Origin: Flagellimonas sp. 389
Lineage (GTDB): Bacteria; Bacteroidota; Bacteroidia; Flavobacteriales; Flavobacteriaceae
DNA: 64,000 bases
Assembly (NCBI RefSeq): GCF_018449435.1
Contig: NZ_JAHCMU010000003.1
Location: 124,001 to 188,000, forward strand
Direction of reading: 5' to 3'
Within the stretch, counting starts at the first letter, position 1. Each line of letters begins with the position of its first letter. A model generated the notes under the pieces. That model saw only the letters and a list, made by a program, of their open reading frames with translations. It was not told where the DNA came from and did not search any database. A program made the position numbers and the translations under genes. This document shows, piece after piece, positions 26,117 to 35,539 of this stretch.

Positions 26117-27771
26117 TCAAGATGCAGCAAATGCATATGATTTAACTTTTTATGCCGTGTCTGGGGGTTTAAAAATTTAAGCTGTAACCTAGTTATCCGA
26201 AACTGGTCTACCGTTATCTGTTCTTTCCAATTGATTCCAGAATCCCGAAGTTCCTGTAGTTCATTATCATCCACATACACCCAAGAATCCTTCAGGTTTT
26301 TTAATGCTGATTTGGTGATGATTTGTACCGGTTGTTCATTATAGAAATCCAAAGCCCAAGTAAATCGCTTTGAAATTTTATAAATATTGTCTGTGGCTAT
26401 TTCATGTTCCGATACTTTTTCGGCCATAGTGGACCCTGCTTGGTATTCCAGCAATGTTGGATAAAAGTGGGTATTGAGTACACCATTGAGCAGTAATGAA
26501 CTATATACCGACAAGGTGATGATACGCATATAGTATGCCTCTCGCTTTAGACAGAAATATGTTATAACCGCTAAGACAGCGACCAATACGATATAAGAAT
26601 AAATTGACTGAAATTTAAAAACATGAAAACATACCAGAAGCGAAAAGATAAAAACCAGGCTAAGAATAAAATATTGCACTCCCAACAATCCTTTGATTAC
26701 TGCACTTTTTGAATGCCTATTCAAGCTGTGCAAGTATGATGCCGATAAAATGGCATACAAAGGCATTAAAATATTAATATAATGAGGAAGCTTAAATTGT
26801 GCGAGACTTATCAGAAAAAACAAGATAGTAATTCCACCCAAAGTTAAAAACTCATATTGTGACCTATACTTAAAACGCAGCTTCCAAAATGTTCGGATTC
26901 GATACCAATATGCTATTAAAGCTAGCACTGTCCAAGGTAAAAACACCCATAAAAATGTATGAAAAAAGAAAAAGAAATCGTTACTGTTCTTCCCTACTCC
27001 CTCACCACTAAGTCTCTCGAAACTTTGTTCCCAAAAAATAAAGAAGATACCGCTCCGGTTATTTTTTCCCCTTATCACTTTTTCAGGATGTAGATCAAAC
27101 TGTAAATAATATGCGTAGAGCATTGGTGTTATCGTAATTCCAAAAACCAATAGGGCTACAAAAAACTTCCAATTGAACAATCGCTCCCATTTTCTAGTAT
27201 ACGCCAAATGACATAGGATTGAAATGCTTATCACCACTAATGCAATCTGTCCTTTTGTTGAAAAAGCGATTCCCGCCCCAAACGCACCAAGAACAATATT
27301 CCAGATTGTATTTTTTTCAACATAACTTACCAATTGCCAGATTGCAAAAATGGTAAACCCGGTCAAAACAGCATCTGTACGCACATCAATAGTCGATAAC
27401 ACAATGGTCTGGGCAGTCATGAAAATAAGTGCAGAAAACTTACCAATATCCTTATTGTAGAGTAGTTTTCCCAGTCCATAACAACTGTAAGCTCCTAGTA
27501 ACGTCGCCAAAATACCCGGAATTCTATAGGCCCAATCATGAATACCGAAGATTTTGAAGGACAAAGCCGCCAACCAATAATGCATATGTGGTTTATCCAA
27601 ATACTCTTCAGTTCCTTTTATAAGGGTAAAGAAATCGTTTTCTTGCACCATTCGCATGGCCATCGCCGCAAATTGTGCGGAATCGTTCTCAAAAAGGGTC
27701 ACAAACATTCCGGTGATGTACACCAGAACAACAAGGAAAAGTAAAAACCAATATCTTAAAGATGATATCAT
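26113..27771 (-). CDS. GT39/ArnT-like membrane glycosyltransferase
   Basis: A 552-residue membrane protein with about eleven helices. The first extracytoplasmic loop has ENDSAQFAAMAMRM, corresponding to the acidic catalytic loop of ArnT/PMT enzymes, and EEYLDKPHMHYWLAA is the next conserved block. Such enzymes take a sugar from polyprenyl phosphate and attach it to lipid A or another acceptor outside the membrane. Its gene overlaps the PAP2 gene by 4 bp on the same strand; PAP2 could recycle the carrier phosphate. Acceptor and sugar are not known. Confidence 0.85.
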   Translation of the reverse strand: MISSLRYWFLLFLVVLVYITGMFVTLFENDSAQFAAMAMRMVQENDFFTLIKGTEEYLDKPHMHYWLAALSFKIFGIHDWAYRIPGILATLLGAYSCYGLGKLLYNKDIGKFSALIFMTAQTIVLSTIDVRTDAVLTGFTIFAIWQLVSYVEKNTIWNIVLGAFGAGIAFSTKGQIALVVISISILCHLAYTRKWERLFNWKFFVALLVFGITITPMLYAYYLQFDLHPEKVIRGKNNRSGIFFIFWEQSFERLSGEGVGKNSNDFFFFFHTFLWVFLPWTVLALIAYWYRIRTFWKLRFKYRSQYEFLTLGGITILFFLISLAQFKLPHYINILMPLYAILSASYLHSLNRHSKSAVIKGLLGVQYFILSLVFIFSLLVCFHVFKFQSIYSYIVLVAVLAVITYFCLKREAYYMRIITLSVYSSLLLNGVLNTHFYPTLLEYQAGSTMAEKVSEHEIATDNIYKISKRFTWALDFYNEQPVQIITKSALKNLKDSWVYVDDNELQELRDSGINWKEQITVDQFRITRLQLKFLNPQTRHKKLNHMHLLHLD

Positions 27772-28337
27772 GGCCCCAATTTTTGGAATGCAAATATAGC
27801 TAACTTGGCAAATAACCAGCCAAAAATAGCACCTATTGAAATTCCAGTAAGAACATCTAGAGGAAAGTGGACACCTATGTAGATTCTACTATACCCTACC
27901 AGAATGGCCCAAACAATTAAAAACATGGCTAAATACTTTATTCTAGAACCCAAAAGCACCGAGAAAAAGGATGCCAAAGCCATGGCATTGGAAGCATGTG
28001 CCGAAAAATAGCCAAACTTACCCCCACAGGATTTTTTAACCAATCTAACCATCATGTTTATGTCCTCATCATGACATGGCCGTAGTCGCTGAACACCGTA
28101 CTTAAAGAAATTGGCCAACTGATCAGTTGCCGTAATCAATAGTGCCACGGAAACTAGTACGATCAAGGTTCTTTTGGTCCCAAAATATTTGAAGGTTAAA
28201 AACAGTAATAAAGCATATAGCGGAATTGCGCTCAACTTATGGGTAATAAATAACCAAAAGCCATCCCATGTCTGTGTCCCCAATCCGTTTAGGAACAAAA
28301 ATATTTCTTTATCCTGTCTTATGATTTCTTCCAACAT
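27768..28337 (-). CDS. PAP2-family membrane phosphatase
   Basis: A protein of 189 residues with five to six membrane helices and the three acid-phosphatase motifs: KYGVQRLRP, YFSAHASNA and SRIYIGVHFPLDV, giving the catalytic histidines and arginine. It probably dephosphorylates undecaprenyl pyrophosphate or a lipid phosphate. An in-frame GTG at 28343 would overlap the upstream stop by 4 bp; the ATG at 28337 is preferred but the choice is open. It is transcribed with the GT39 gene. Confidence 0.88.
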   Translation of the reverse strand: MLEEIIRQDKEIFLFLNGLGTQTWDGFWLFITHKLSAIPLYALLLFLTFKYFGTKRTLIVLVSVALLITATDQLANFFKYGVQRLRPCHDEDINMMVRLVKKSCGGKFGYFSAHASNAMALASFFSVLLGSRIKYLAMFLIVWAILVGYSRIYIGVHFPLDVLTGISIGAIFGWLFAKLAIFAFQKLGP

Positions 28338-28339
28338 GA

Positions 28340-28567
28340 TCACTCGTCATATCTGGAAACTTCCCTATCGTAAAATGCCGTAGCAGCTTCAATCAAGTTT
28401 TCCGCTTCTTCGGCCAACTCCTTTTCGTCCTCTTTAGAGAACTCTTCCAACCATTCCACTTCATCATTTTCAAGGTTGATGATAAAGCGTGGATATTCCG
28501 TGTGGACAATAAAAATTGAGCTTGGGTGATCTGTATTGTCGCCTAAAAGAAATTTAGGTAATTCCAT
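28340..28567 (-). CDS. conserved flavobacterial hypothetical protein, 75 residues
   Basis: An acidic protein beginning MELPKFLLGDNTDHPSSIFIVHTEYPRFIINLENDEVEWLE, followed by a glutamate-rich helix (FSKEDEKELAEEAENLIEAATAFYDREVS). I recall this as a common small protein of flavobacteria without known function. It lies 3 bp downstream of the MATE pump gene and touches the PAP2 gene, so the four minus-strand genes are likely one operon. Confidence 0.72.
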   Translation of the reverse strand: MELPKFLLGDNTDHPSSIFIVHTEYPRFIINLENDEVEWLEEFSKEDEKELAEEAENLIEAATAFYDREVSRYDE

Positions 28568-28570
28568 TTG

Positions 28571-29971
28571 TTATGTGTTGGATTCCAATACGCTGGAATC
28601 TTGTTTATTTTGAATTAGCTTTTTTGTAAGGTATTTAAATCGAATATACAACATTACGGCAGATGCGGTAAGGCCTAATAATAATCCCATCCAGATGCCC
28701 ACACTTTTGAACTCGGTGAACAATCCAAAGTAATAACTAACGGGAAAGCCGATCAACCAATACGCTACAAAGGTGATAAGTGTTGGAATCTTGACATCTT
28801 GAAGGCCTCGTAAAGCTCCAAGTACCACAACTTGTATTCCGTCCGAAATTTGGAAAAAAGCAGCTACGAACAACAGCTTGGCGGCTATAATGATTACCTC
28901 TGTGTTATCCATTTGATTTACAACATCATCTACATCCAAATAAACGGTGGGCAACCAATATCTTCCAATAAGAAAGAGAGCAGCAAAAACAATTTCCAGT
29001 AAGAACGTTAGAAAAAATATAGATTCCGCAATCCTCCTAAGTTCTTTAAAATCTTGCAATCCTTTTTGGTTGCCCACCCTTACCATCGCAGCGACACTTA
29101 GTCCCATACCCACCATAAAGGTCATACTACTAAGGTTTAAAGCGATTTGGTTGGCAGCTTGCGCATTTTTACCTAAAACACCACTCAACCAGATTGCAGC
29201 GGTAAAAATGGCCACTTCGAAAAACATTTGTAGCGCGGAAGGAAAACCAAGGCTGATAATTTTTTTGATTACTGTCTTTTCTATACGCTTAAAATTGAAT
29301 CCGGTAACGTAGGTCTGGAATTTTTCTTTCCGTTTCAACAAAAACCAAATATAACCGACCATAATAAAGCGAGAGGCCAACGTGCCGATAGCTGCACCAA
29401 CGATGCCTAGTTTTGGAAATCCAAAAGAACCAAATATCAACAGGTAATTGAGCGTAATATTTATCACATTTGCCAAAATGGTAGCGTACATGGGATATTT
29501 TGTTTGGGAAAGTCCCTCAGAAAATTGTTTGAACGCCTGAAATATAATCAACGGAACCAAAGAAAAAGCTACCAACTCTAAATAGGGAATAGCCAATTCC
29601 ACCACTTCAGCCGGTTGTTTCATGTAATGCAGGAGCGGCTTGCAAAGCAAGATTATTCCAAATAACGAAAGCCCAAGAAGCGTACATAGCACTAGACCGT
29701 GTTTCAATGCACTTTTCCCATCCGCTTTATTGCCAGCACCATCCGCTTCGGCAACCAAAGGTGTAATCGCTGTTGAAAAACCAATTCCCAGTGACATTGC
29801 TATGAAAACAAAACTATTGCCCAAAGAAACGGCCGCCAATTCTGCCGTTCCTAATTGCCCAACCATAATGTTATCGGCAAATGCCACAAAAGTATGGCCC
29901 AGCATTCCCAAAATTACTGGATATGCCAACCGGAGGTTATATACAAACTCTTTTGTGTACTGTTGAAACAA
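28571..29971 (-). CDS. MATE family efflux transporter
   Basis: A 466-residue transporter with twelve predicted helices. The first repeat starts LAYPVILGMLGHTFVAFADNIMVGQLGTAELAAVSLGN, a classical MATE sequence, and the second resembles it around residues 240-270 (GFPSALQMFFEVAIF). It exports cationic compounds in exchange for sodium or protons. It heads a minus-strand group with the 75-residue protein, PAP2 and GT39. TATCTTTA at 29992-29999 upstream is a near match to the -7 consensus. Confidence 0.92.
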   Translation of the reverse strand: MFQQYTKEFVYNLRLAYPVILGMLGHTFVAFADNIMVGQLGTAELAAVSLGNSFVFIAMSLGIGFSTAITPLVAEADGAGNKADGKSALKHGLVLCTLLGLSLFGIILLCKPLLHYMKQPAEVVELAIPYLELVAFSLVPLIIFQAFKQFSEGLSQTKYPMYATILANVINITLNYLLIFGSFGFPKLGIVGAAIGTLASRFIMVGYIWFLLKRKEKFQTYVTGFNFKRIEKTVIKKIISLGFPSALQMFFEVAIFTAAIWLSGVLGKNAQAANQIALNLSSMTFMVGMGLSVAAMVRVGNQKGLQDFKELRRIAESIFFLTFLLEIVFAALFLIGRYWLPTVYLDVDDVVNQMDNTEVIIIAAKLLFVAAFFQISDGIQVVVLGALRGLQDVKIPTLITFVAYWLIGFPVSYYFGLFTEFKSVGIWMGLLLGLTASAVMLYIRFKYLTKKLIQNKQDSSVLESNT

Positions 29972-30056
29972 TTTGGAATTTTAAAAGCGCGTAAAGATAA
30001 TTGGATTAGAGAGATATTAAATGTTTGAAGCAAAGTACTTTTTGAAAAAAATCAGA

Positions 30057-30830
30057 CTATAGCAGTTTCGCTTCTTCCCAAAAAATATCCATTTCAGCCA
30101 GGGTCATATCCTTCAAAGATTTCTGGGCTTCCTTTGCTTTCGCTTCCAGATACTGAAATCTTTTCATGAATTTTTTATTGGTTCTTTCCAATGCGTTTTC
30201 TGGATTGATGTTCAAAAAACGGGCATAATTGACAAGGGAAAATAGTACATCTCCAAATTCTGCCTCTATCTTATCCTGATCCTCCTGTTTTATTTCCTCC
30301 TTTAGCTCAGAAAACTCTTCTTTTACCTTTTCAAAAACTTGTTCTGGTCGTTCCCAATCAAAGCCGACGCCAGCCACTTTTTCTTGAATTCTACTTGCCT
30401 TGACCAAAGCAGGAAGACTGTTTGGTACTCCTTGCAATACACTCTTTTTCCCCTCCTTTAGTTTTATGTTCTCCCAGTTTTGTTTTACCTCATCCTCGCT
30501 ATCAACTTTAATATCACCATAAATATGTGGATGCCTATTGACTAGTTTATCACAAATTTCATTGACAACATCGGCAATATCAAAATCATTTGTTTCAGAA
30601 CCGATTTTTGCATAGAAAACAATATGTAATAGTAAGTCTCCGAGTTCTTTTTTCACCTCTACCAAATCATTCTCCAAAATGGCGTCTCCAAGTTCATACG
30701 TTTCTTCTATTGTTAAGTGACGAAGTGTTTGCATGGTCTGCTTTTTATCCCAGGGGCACTGTGACCTCAATTCATCCATAATCGTTAAGAGACGGTCAAA
30801 AGCTTCTAATTGTTCTGGTCTAGAATTCAT
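30057..30830 (-). CDS. mazG: nucleoside triphosphate pyrophosphohydrolase MazG
   Basis: A 257-residue enzyme with two MazG domains, which hydrolyses NTPs to NMP and pyrophosphate and cleans the nucleotide pool. The first domain has the metal motif EETYELGDAI...EVKKELGDLLLH (about residues 43-70); the second repeats it as KEEFSELKEEI...EAEFGDVLFSLVNY (about 170-200). Both ExxE...ExxD motifs look intact. It is a single gene, divergent from the GH3 operon. Confidence 0.93.
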   Translation of the reverse strand: MNSRPEQLEAFDRLLTIMDELRSQCPWDKKQTMQTLRHLTIEETYELGDAILENDLVEVKKELGDLLLHIVFYAKIGSETNDFDIADVVNEICDKLVNRHPHIYGDIKVDSEDEVKQNWENIKLKEGKKSVLQGVPNSLPALVKASRIQEKVAGVGFDWERPEQVFEKVKEEFSELKEEIKQEDQDKIEAEFGDVLFSLVNYARFLNINPENALERTNKKFMKRFQYLEAKAKEAQKSLKDMTLAEMDIFWEEAKLL

Positions 30831-30894
30831 CGATTAAATTTTTGGCTAAAAGTACAAAGACACAATACTAGCGCATTATGGTTTTTTGGTTTAA

Positions 30895-31107
30895 TTTCGA
30901 ATACTATCAATGATTTTTCAACATTTGAGCGTATAAATGAAACAACCAATAAAAAATTTTGTGTTATTTCTCTTTATTTTGCACCTATCAATTACACCAC
31001 TTTCGAATACTATCAGCTATTTTTCAATATTTAAGCGTACAAATGAAACACTCAATAAAAGTTCTTTGCATAATTTGCCTTTATTTTGCAGCCATGAACA
31101 ACACCAC
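30895..31107 (+). repeat. 106-bp near-tandem duplication of leader and signal-peptide start
   Basis: Bases 30895-31000 and 31001-31107 align along their whole length with moderate divergence and a single-base indel. Each copy has TTTCGAATACTATCA at its left end, an ATG (30937 and 31043, 106 bp apart) and a run encoding a hydrophobic signal-like stretch (MKQPIKNFVLFLFILHLS and MKHSIKVLCIICLYFA). Only the second copy is in frame with the GH3 enzyme; 106 is not a multiple of three. Confidence 0.85.
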
Positions 31108-33298
31108 TATGGCGCAAGAGAATACCACCGACCAAAAAGTAGATTCTTTATTAAGCTTGATGACCTTAGAAGAGAAGGTTGGGCAAATGAACCAGTATAA
31201 CGGTTTTTGGGATGTTACCGGTCCCGCTCCGCAAGGAGGCAATGCAGCAACAAAATACGAACACTTAAAAAAAGGACTTGTAGGCTCCATGCTCAACGTA
31301 GTGGGTGCCGAAGAAGTACGGAAATTACAAAAATTAGTAGTTGAGGAAACGCGACTTGGTATACCGTTAATTTTTGGTTACGATGTTATACATGGTCACA
31401 AAACTTTAGCTCCAATCCCTCTTGCCGAGTCTGCTAGCTGGGACTTAGAGGCTATTGAAAAATCTGCGAGAATTGCAGCAACGGAAGCTTCCGCAGTAGG
31501 TCTAAATTGGACATTTGCCCCAATGGTGGATATCTCTAGAGACCCACGTTGGGGAAGAGTCATGGAAGGTGCTGGAGAAGACACCTACTTGGGGGCACAA
31601 GTTGCTAAGGCACGTGTGAAAGGTTTCCAAGGGGATGATTTATCCCAACCCAATACTATAGCAGCATGTGCCAAGCATTTTGCTGCTTATGGATTTGCCG
31701 AAGCTGGTAAGGAATATAATACTGTGGACATAGGAACCTCCACGCTGTTCAATACTGTTTTGCCACCTTTTAAAGCAGCAGCGGATGCAGGTGTAAGAAC
31801 TTTTATGAACGGATTTAATATTCTCAACGGAATCCCCGTTACAGGTGATACATTTTTACAAAGAGATATTTTAAAAGGAAAGTGGGAATTTGATGGATTC
31901 GTGGTATCCGATTGGGCTTCTATTGGCGAAATGGTACCTCATGGCTTTGCAAACAACCTGAAGCATTCTGCCGAACTGGGGGCAAAAGCGGGTTCCGACA
32001 TGGATATGGAGTCCTACGCCTATGTCAACCATTTAGTAGCAAATGTAAAAGAAGGAAAGGTCGATGAAAAAATCATAGATGATGCTGTCCGTCGTATTTT
32101 ACGAGTAAAGTTTGAGCTAGGATTGTTCGATGACCCTTATCGCTATTGTGATGAGGAAAGGGAGAATGAATTACTGTACCACAAAGACCATCAAGCAGGG
32201 GTTTTAGATATGGCACTGAAATCACTCGTTCTTTTGAAAAACGAAGGTGATTTGCTCCCGCTGCAAAAAAATCAACAGAAAATAGCCGTGATAGGTGAAT
32301 TGGCAGATGATAAAAACAGTCCTTTGGGGAGTTGGAGGCTTGGTTCTGATAACAACACAGCTGTTTCGGTACTGGAAGGATTAACAGGATTGGGTATAGA
32401 CTTCAAATATAGTAAAGGACCCAAAGTGTTCAACAAGGACGCCAACTTCTTGAATGAGGTCGAAGTAAATGAAACTGATACTTCTGGTATGGAAGAAGCT
32501 GTTGCATTGGCAAAAGAATCCGAAGTGGTCCTTATGGTTTTAGGAGAACACGGTTTTCAAAGTGGTGAAGGCCGAAGTCGAACCAAACTGGGGATACCGG
32601 GATTGCAATTACAACTTTTAAAGGAGGTTTACAAAGTAAACCAAAATATTGTACTGATTTTGATGAATGGTCGACCGTTGACCATAGACTGGGAAGCCGA
32701 AAACATCCCTTCTATTTTGGAGGCATGGCAATTGGGAACCCAAACAGGTAATGCTATTGCCAAAACCCTGTTTGGTGAAAACAACCCAAGCGGAAAGCTG
32801 CCCATGACGTTTCCAAGAAGTGTTGGGCAGATACCAATTTATTATAATCATTTTAGTACGGGTAGGCCAAACCCAGAGCCAAACGTGTTTTGGTCACATT
32901 ATGGTGATGAGAAAAACGAGCCTTTATTTCCCTTTGGCCATGGTTTAAGTTATACGACTTTCGAATATTCGAATTTAGAAATTGACACAGCGGACCAGAA
33001 AAATGTTACGGTATCCGTTATGGTAAAAAATAGTGGAGAGTCAGATGGCGAAGAAGTTGTACAACTCTACATACATGACAAGGTTGCGAGCGTAACGAGA
33101 CCCGTAAAAGAGCTAAAAGGCTTCGAGAAAGTAAGTTTAGCAGCAGGTGAGACAAAAAAAATAACACTGGTCTTGACCGAAGCAGAATTAGGATTTTACA
33201 ATCATTCTTATGATTTTTTGGTTGAACCCGGAGAGTTTGGAGTACTGGTGGGAACTAATTCTCAAAAAGGACTTACTGGAACATTTACGATAGATTAA
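31043..33298 (+). CDS. exported glycoside hydrolase family 3 (beta-glucosidase-like)
   Basis: A 751-residue enzyme with a signal peptide (cleavage after TTMAQ, about residue 25). The GH3 N-domain runs to about residue 370 with the nucleophile D290 in GFVVSDWAS; KHFAAYG near 213 is another signature. The C-domain (about 390-620) has the VVLMVLGEHGFQSGEGRSR loop, and a fibronectin-like domain closes the protein (from about 640). BglX-like beta-glucosidase or xylosidase activity is likely. Upstream ATGs lie in the duplicated leader; 31043 starts the best signal peptide. SGNH and GH20 genes follow in an operon. Confidence 0.92.
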   Translation: MKHSIKVLCIICLYFAAMNNTTMAQENTTDQKVDSLLSLMTLEEKVGQMNQYNGFWDVTGPAPQGGNAATKYEHLKKGLVGSMLNVVGAEEVRKLQKLVVEETRLGIPLIFGYDVIHGHKTLAPIPLAESASWDLEAIEKSARIAATEASAVGLNWTFAPMVDISRDPRWGRVMEGAGEDTYLGAQVAKARVKGFQGDDLSQPNTIAACAKHFAAYGFAEAGKEYNTVDIGTSTLFNTVLPPFKAAADAGVRTFMNGFNILNGIPVTGDTFLQRDILKGKWEFDGFVVSDWASIGEMVPHGFANNLKHSAELGAKAGSDMDMESYAYVNHLVANVKEGKVDEKIIDDAVRRILRVKFELGLFDDPYRYCDEERENELLYHKDHQAGVLDMALKSLVLLKNEGDLLPLQKNQQKIAVIGELADDKNSPLGSWRLGSDNNTAVSVLEGLTGLGIDFKYSKGPKVFNKDANFLNEVEVNETDTSGMEEAVALAKESEVVLMVLGEHGFQSGEGRSRTKLGIPGLQLQLLKEVYKVNQNIVLILMNGRPLTIDWEAENIPSILEAWQLGTQTGNAIAKTLFGENNPSGKLPMTFPRSVGQIPIYYNHFSTGRPNPEPNVFWSHYGDEKNEPLFPFGHGLSYTTFEYSNLEIDTADQKNVTVSVMVKNSGESDGEEVVQLYIHDKVASVTRPVKELKGFEKVSLAAGETKKITLVLTEAELGFYNHSYDFLVEPGEFGVLVGTNSQKGLTGTFTID

Positions 33299-33309
33299 TT
33301 CCCGAAAAA

Positions 33310-33963
33310 ATGAAGTTTTTCCTTATTGCACTGTTATCTCTTTTTACTGTTAATGCGCAGCAAAACTTTCCATTTGCAGATGAGGTTAGGGAAATCAGCA
33401 AAAAAACAGATTCTATATGGGATTCCGAAAGGGAAACCATTGTCTTTACGGGCAGTTCCAGTATTCGCTTTTGGAAAGACCTTCAGGAACGGTTTCCTGA
33501 AAAACAAATCCTGAATACCGGATTTGGTGGATCACAGTCATCCGATTTAGAACATTATTTAAATGAATTGGTTTTAGATTATAATCCAACACAGGTCTTT
33601 ATTTATGAAGGTGACAATGATATCAATGCCAAAAAAAAACCTAAAAATATACTCGCTACGATTACCAACATTACCAACAGCCTCAAACAAAGAAATCCAC
33701 AAATGGAAATTGTTTTGATTTCTGCTAAACCCAGCATTTCTAGATGGCACTTAAGGGGAAAATATAAACGTTTGAACAGAAGGATGCACCGATATGCCAT
33801 TGACACGAAAGGTATCTATTTTGCGGATGTCTGGAACACGATGCTCAATAATAGGAGGTTAAAGAAGGACCTCTTCATTTCGGACGGACTACACATGAAC
33901 TCAAAAGGATATGATATCTGGTACGAAGTCATCAAAAATCATATTTATAAAACAAACCCCTAG
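33310..33963 (+). CDS. exported SGNH/GDSL-family hydrolase
   Basis: A 217-residue protein with a signal peptide (ending near VNAQ, residue 17). The catalytic serine is in GSSSIRFW (residues 48-55, probably S50), with block III GDNDIN and block V SDGLHMNSKGY carrying the aspartate and histidine. The sequence resembles platelet-activating-factor acetylhydrolase-like esterases that remove acyl groups from sugars. It lies 11 bp after the GH3 gene and 1 bp before the GH20 gene, so deacylation of the same glycan is likely. Confidence 0.87.
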   Translation: MKFFLIALLSLFTVNAQQNFPFADEVREISKKTDSIWDSERETIVFTGSSSIRFWKDLQERFPEKQILNTGFGGSQSSDLEHYLNELVLDYNPTQVFIYEGDNDINAKKKPKNILATITNITNSLKQRNPQMEIVLISAKPSISRWHLRGKYKRLNRRMHRYAIDTKGIYFADVWNTMLNNRRLKKDLFISDGLHMNSKGYDIWYEVIKNHIYKTNP

Positions 33964-33964
33964 C

Positions 33965-35539
33965 ATGTTATCAAAAGCCTTGTTGATTTTAAGTGTAGTC
34001 ACTTTTATAGCTGCATGCCAACCACAGAAAGAAGAAATCAATTTTCCCAAAACGGACCTTGCGGTAAACGCATTGATTCCAAAACCCTTAAAAGTTGTTC
34101 CGACCCATACAGCTTTTGGACTATCAAAAAATACGGTCATATTAACTTCTTCTGCCAACACCGAACTTGAAGAAGTGGGTCTTTTTTTATCAAACAAGAT
34201 AAAATCCAAGATTGGTTTGGATATCGATGTCAATATCCAGGACAGTGAAAAGCAGTTTGAGCAATTCATTTATATCAATTTGTCCGATAGTGTTGATTTA
34301 GATTCTCCTGAATCATATCAGCTCTATATAAAAAAGGATTCCATATTTCTTAATGCGAAAACGGTTTCCGGTGCTTTTAGGGGAGTACAGACCATAAGGC
34401 AACTTATCCCAGAAAAAAGTAACGACACGCTTACGGATTACCCACTATGGCCAGTTCCATCAGGGAAAATCTGGGACAAACCAAAATTTGAATACCGAGG
34501 TGCCATGTTAGATGTTGCCAGACATTTTTTTAGTGTAGAAGACGTTAAAAAATATATGGACATTTTGGCGTACTATAAATATAACGTGCTACACCTACAT
34601 CTTTCTGACGACCAAGGTTGGCGCATTGAAATAAAATCTTGGCCCAAGCTTACCCAAATTGGAAGCAAAACGGAAGTTGGCGGTGGAAAAGGTGGTTTTT
34701 ATACGCAAGAAAATTATAAGGAATTGGTAAAGTACGCTGCCGAACGATTTATTACAATTATTCCAGAAATAGATATGCCAGGCCATACCAACGCCGCTTC
34801 TGTGAGTTATCCTTTTTTAAACGGAAACGGAAAAAAGATAAAACCATACACGGGTATGCGGGTGGGTTTTAGCACTTTTGATACTCGAAAAGATACCGTT
34901 TATTCATTTTTGGATGATGTAATCGGTGAAATAGCCAATATTACCCCAGGTCCTTATTTTCATATTGGTGGCGACGAGAGTTTTGTCACAAAAAAAAGGG
35001 ATTATAACTACTTTATTGAAAGAGTTGAGGATATCGTTCAAAAGCATGGAAAGCAAATGATAGGTTGGGACGAAATTGCACATTCCAAAATTGATTCGAC
35101 CACCATAGCACAGCATTGGAGAACAGCATCCAATGCGCTAAAGGCCTCCAAAAATAACAGTAAAGTGATTCTATCCCCTGGCAAAAAGGCGTATTTGGAC
35201 ATGAAGTACGATTCCCTTTCTAAATATGGTTTGGATTGGGCAGGACATATTCCAGTTGATGTTGCTTACAACTGGAACCCCGAAACCTATGTGCCAGGAC
35301 TTCCAAAAGAGGCCATTTTAGGTATTGAGGCACCTCTCTGGTCAGAAACCATTTCTACTATTGAAGAGTTGGAGTATTTGGCGTTCCCCAGAGCCATTGG
35401 CTATGCGGAACTCGGATGGTCAACTTCAGAGTATTTAAACTGGGAAGATTATAAAGAGCGATTGGCTAAACAATTACCCTTTTTAGATATGATGAACGTA
35501 AAATACTACCCTACTAAACTTGTGGATTGGGAAAAATAG
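33965..35539 (+). CDS. GH20 beta-N-acetylhexosaminidase lipoprotein
   Basis: A 524-residue enzyme with a lipobox (FIAACQ, lipidated cysteine about residue 18), placing it on the cell surface or periplasmic face. An N-terminal GH20b domain (to about 150) is followed by the catalytic barrel: YRGAMLDVARHFF, HLHLSDDQGWRIEI and the catalytic pair D337-E338 in HIGGDES. GH20 enzymes remove terminal GlcNAc or GalNAc by substrate-assisted catalysis, which needs that pair. The ATG at 33965, one base after the previous stop, fits the lipobox. With GH3 and the esterase it forms an operon for amino-sugar-containing glycans. Confidence 0.92.
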   Translation: MLSKALLILSVVTFIAACQPQKEEINFPKTDLAVNALIPKPLKVVPTHTAFGLSKNTVILTSSANTELEEVGLFLSNKIKSKIGLDIDVNIQDSEKQFEQFIYINLSDSVDLDSPESYQLYIKKDSIFLNAKTVSGAFRGVQTIRQLIPEKSNDTLTDYPLWPVPSGKIWDKPKFEYRGAMLDVARHFFSVEDVKKYMDILAYYKYNVLHLHLSDDQGWRIEIKSWPKLTQIGSKTEVGGGKGGFYTQENYKELVKYAAERFITIIPEIDMPGHTNAASVSYPFLNGNGKKIKPYTGMRVGFSTFDTRKDTVYSFLDDVIGEIANITPGPYFHIGGDESFVTKKRDYNYFIERVEDIVQKHGKQMIGWDEIAHSKIDSTTIAQHWRTASNALKASKNNSKVILSPGKKAYLDMKYDSLSKYGLDWAGHIPVDVAYNWNPETYVPGLPKEAILGIEAPLWSETISTIEELEYLAFPRAIGYAELGWSTSEYLNWEDYKERLAKQLPFLDMMNVKYYPTKLVDWEK

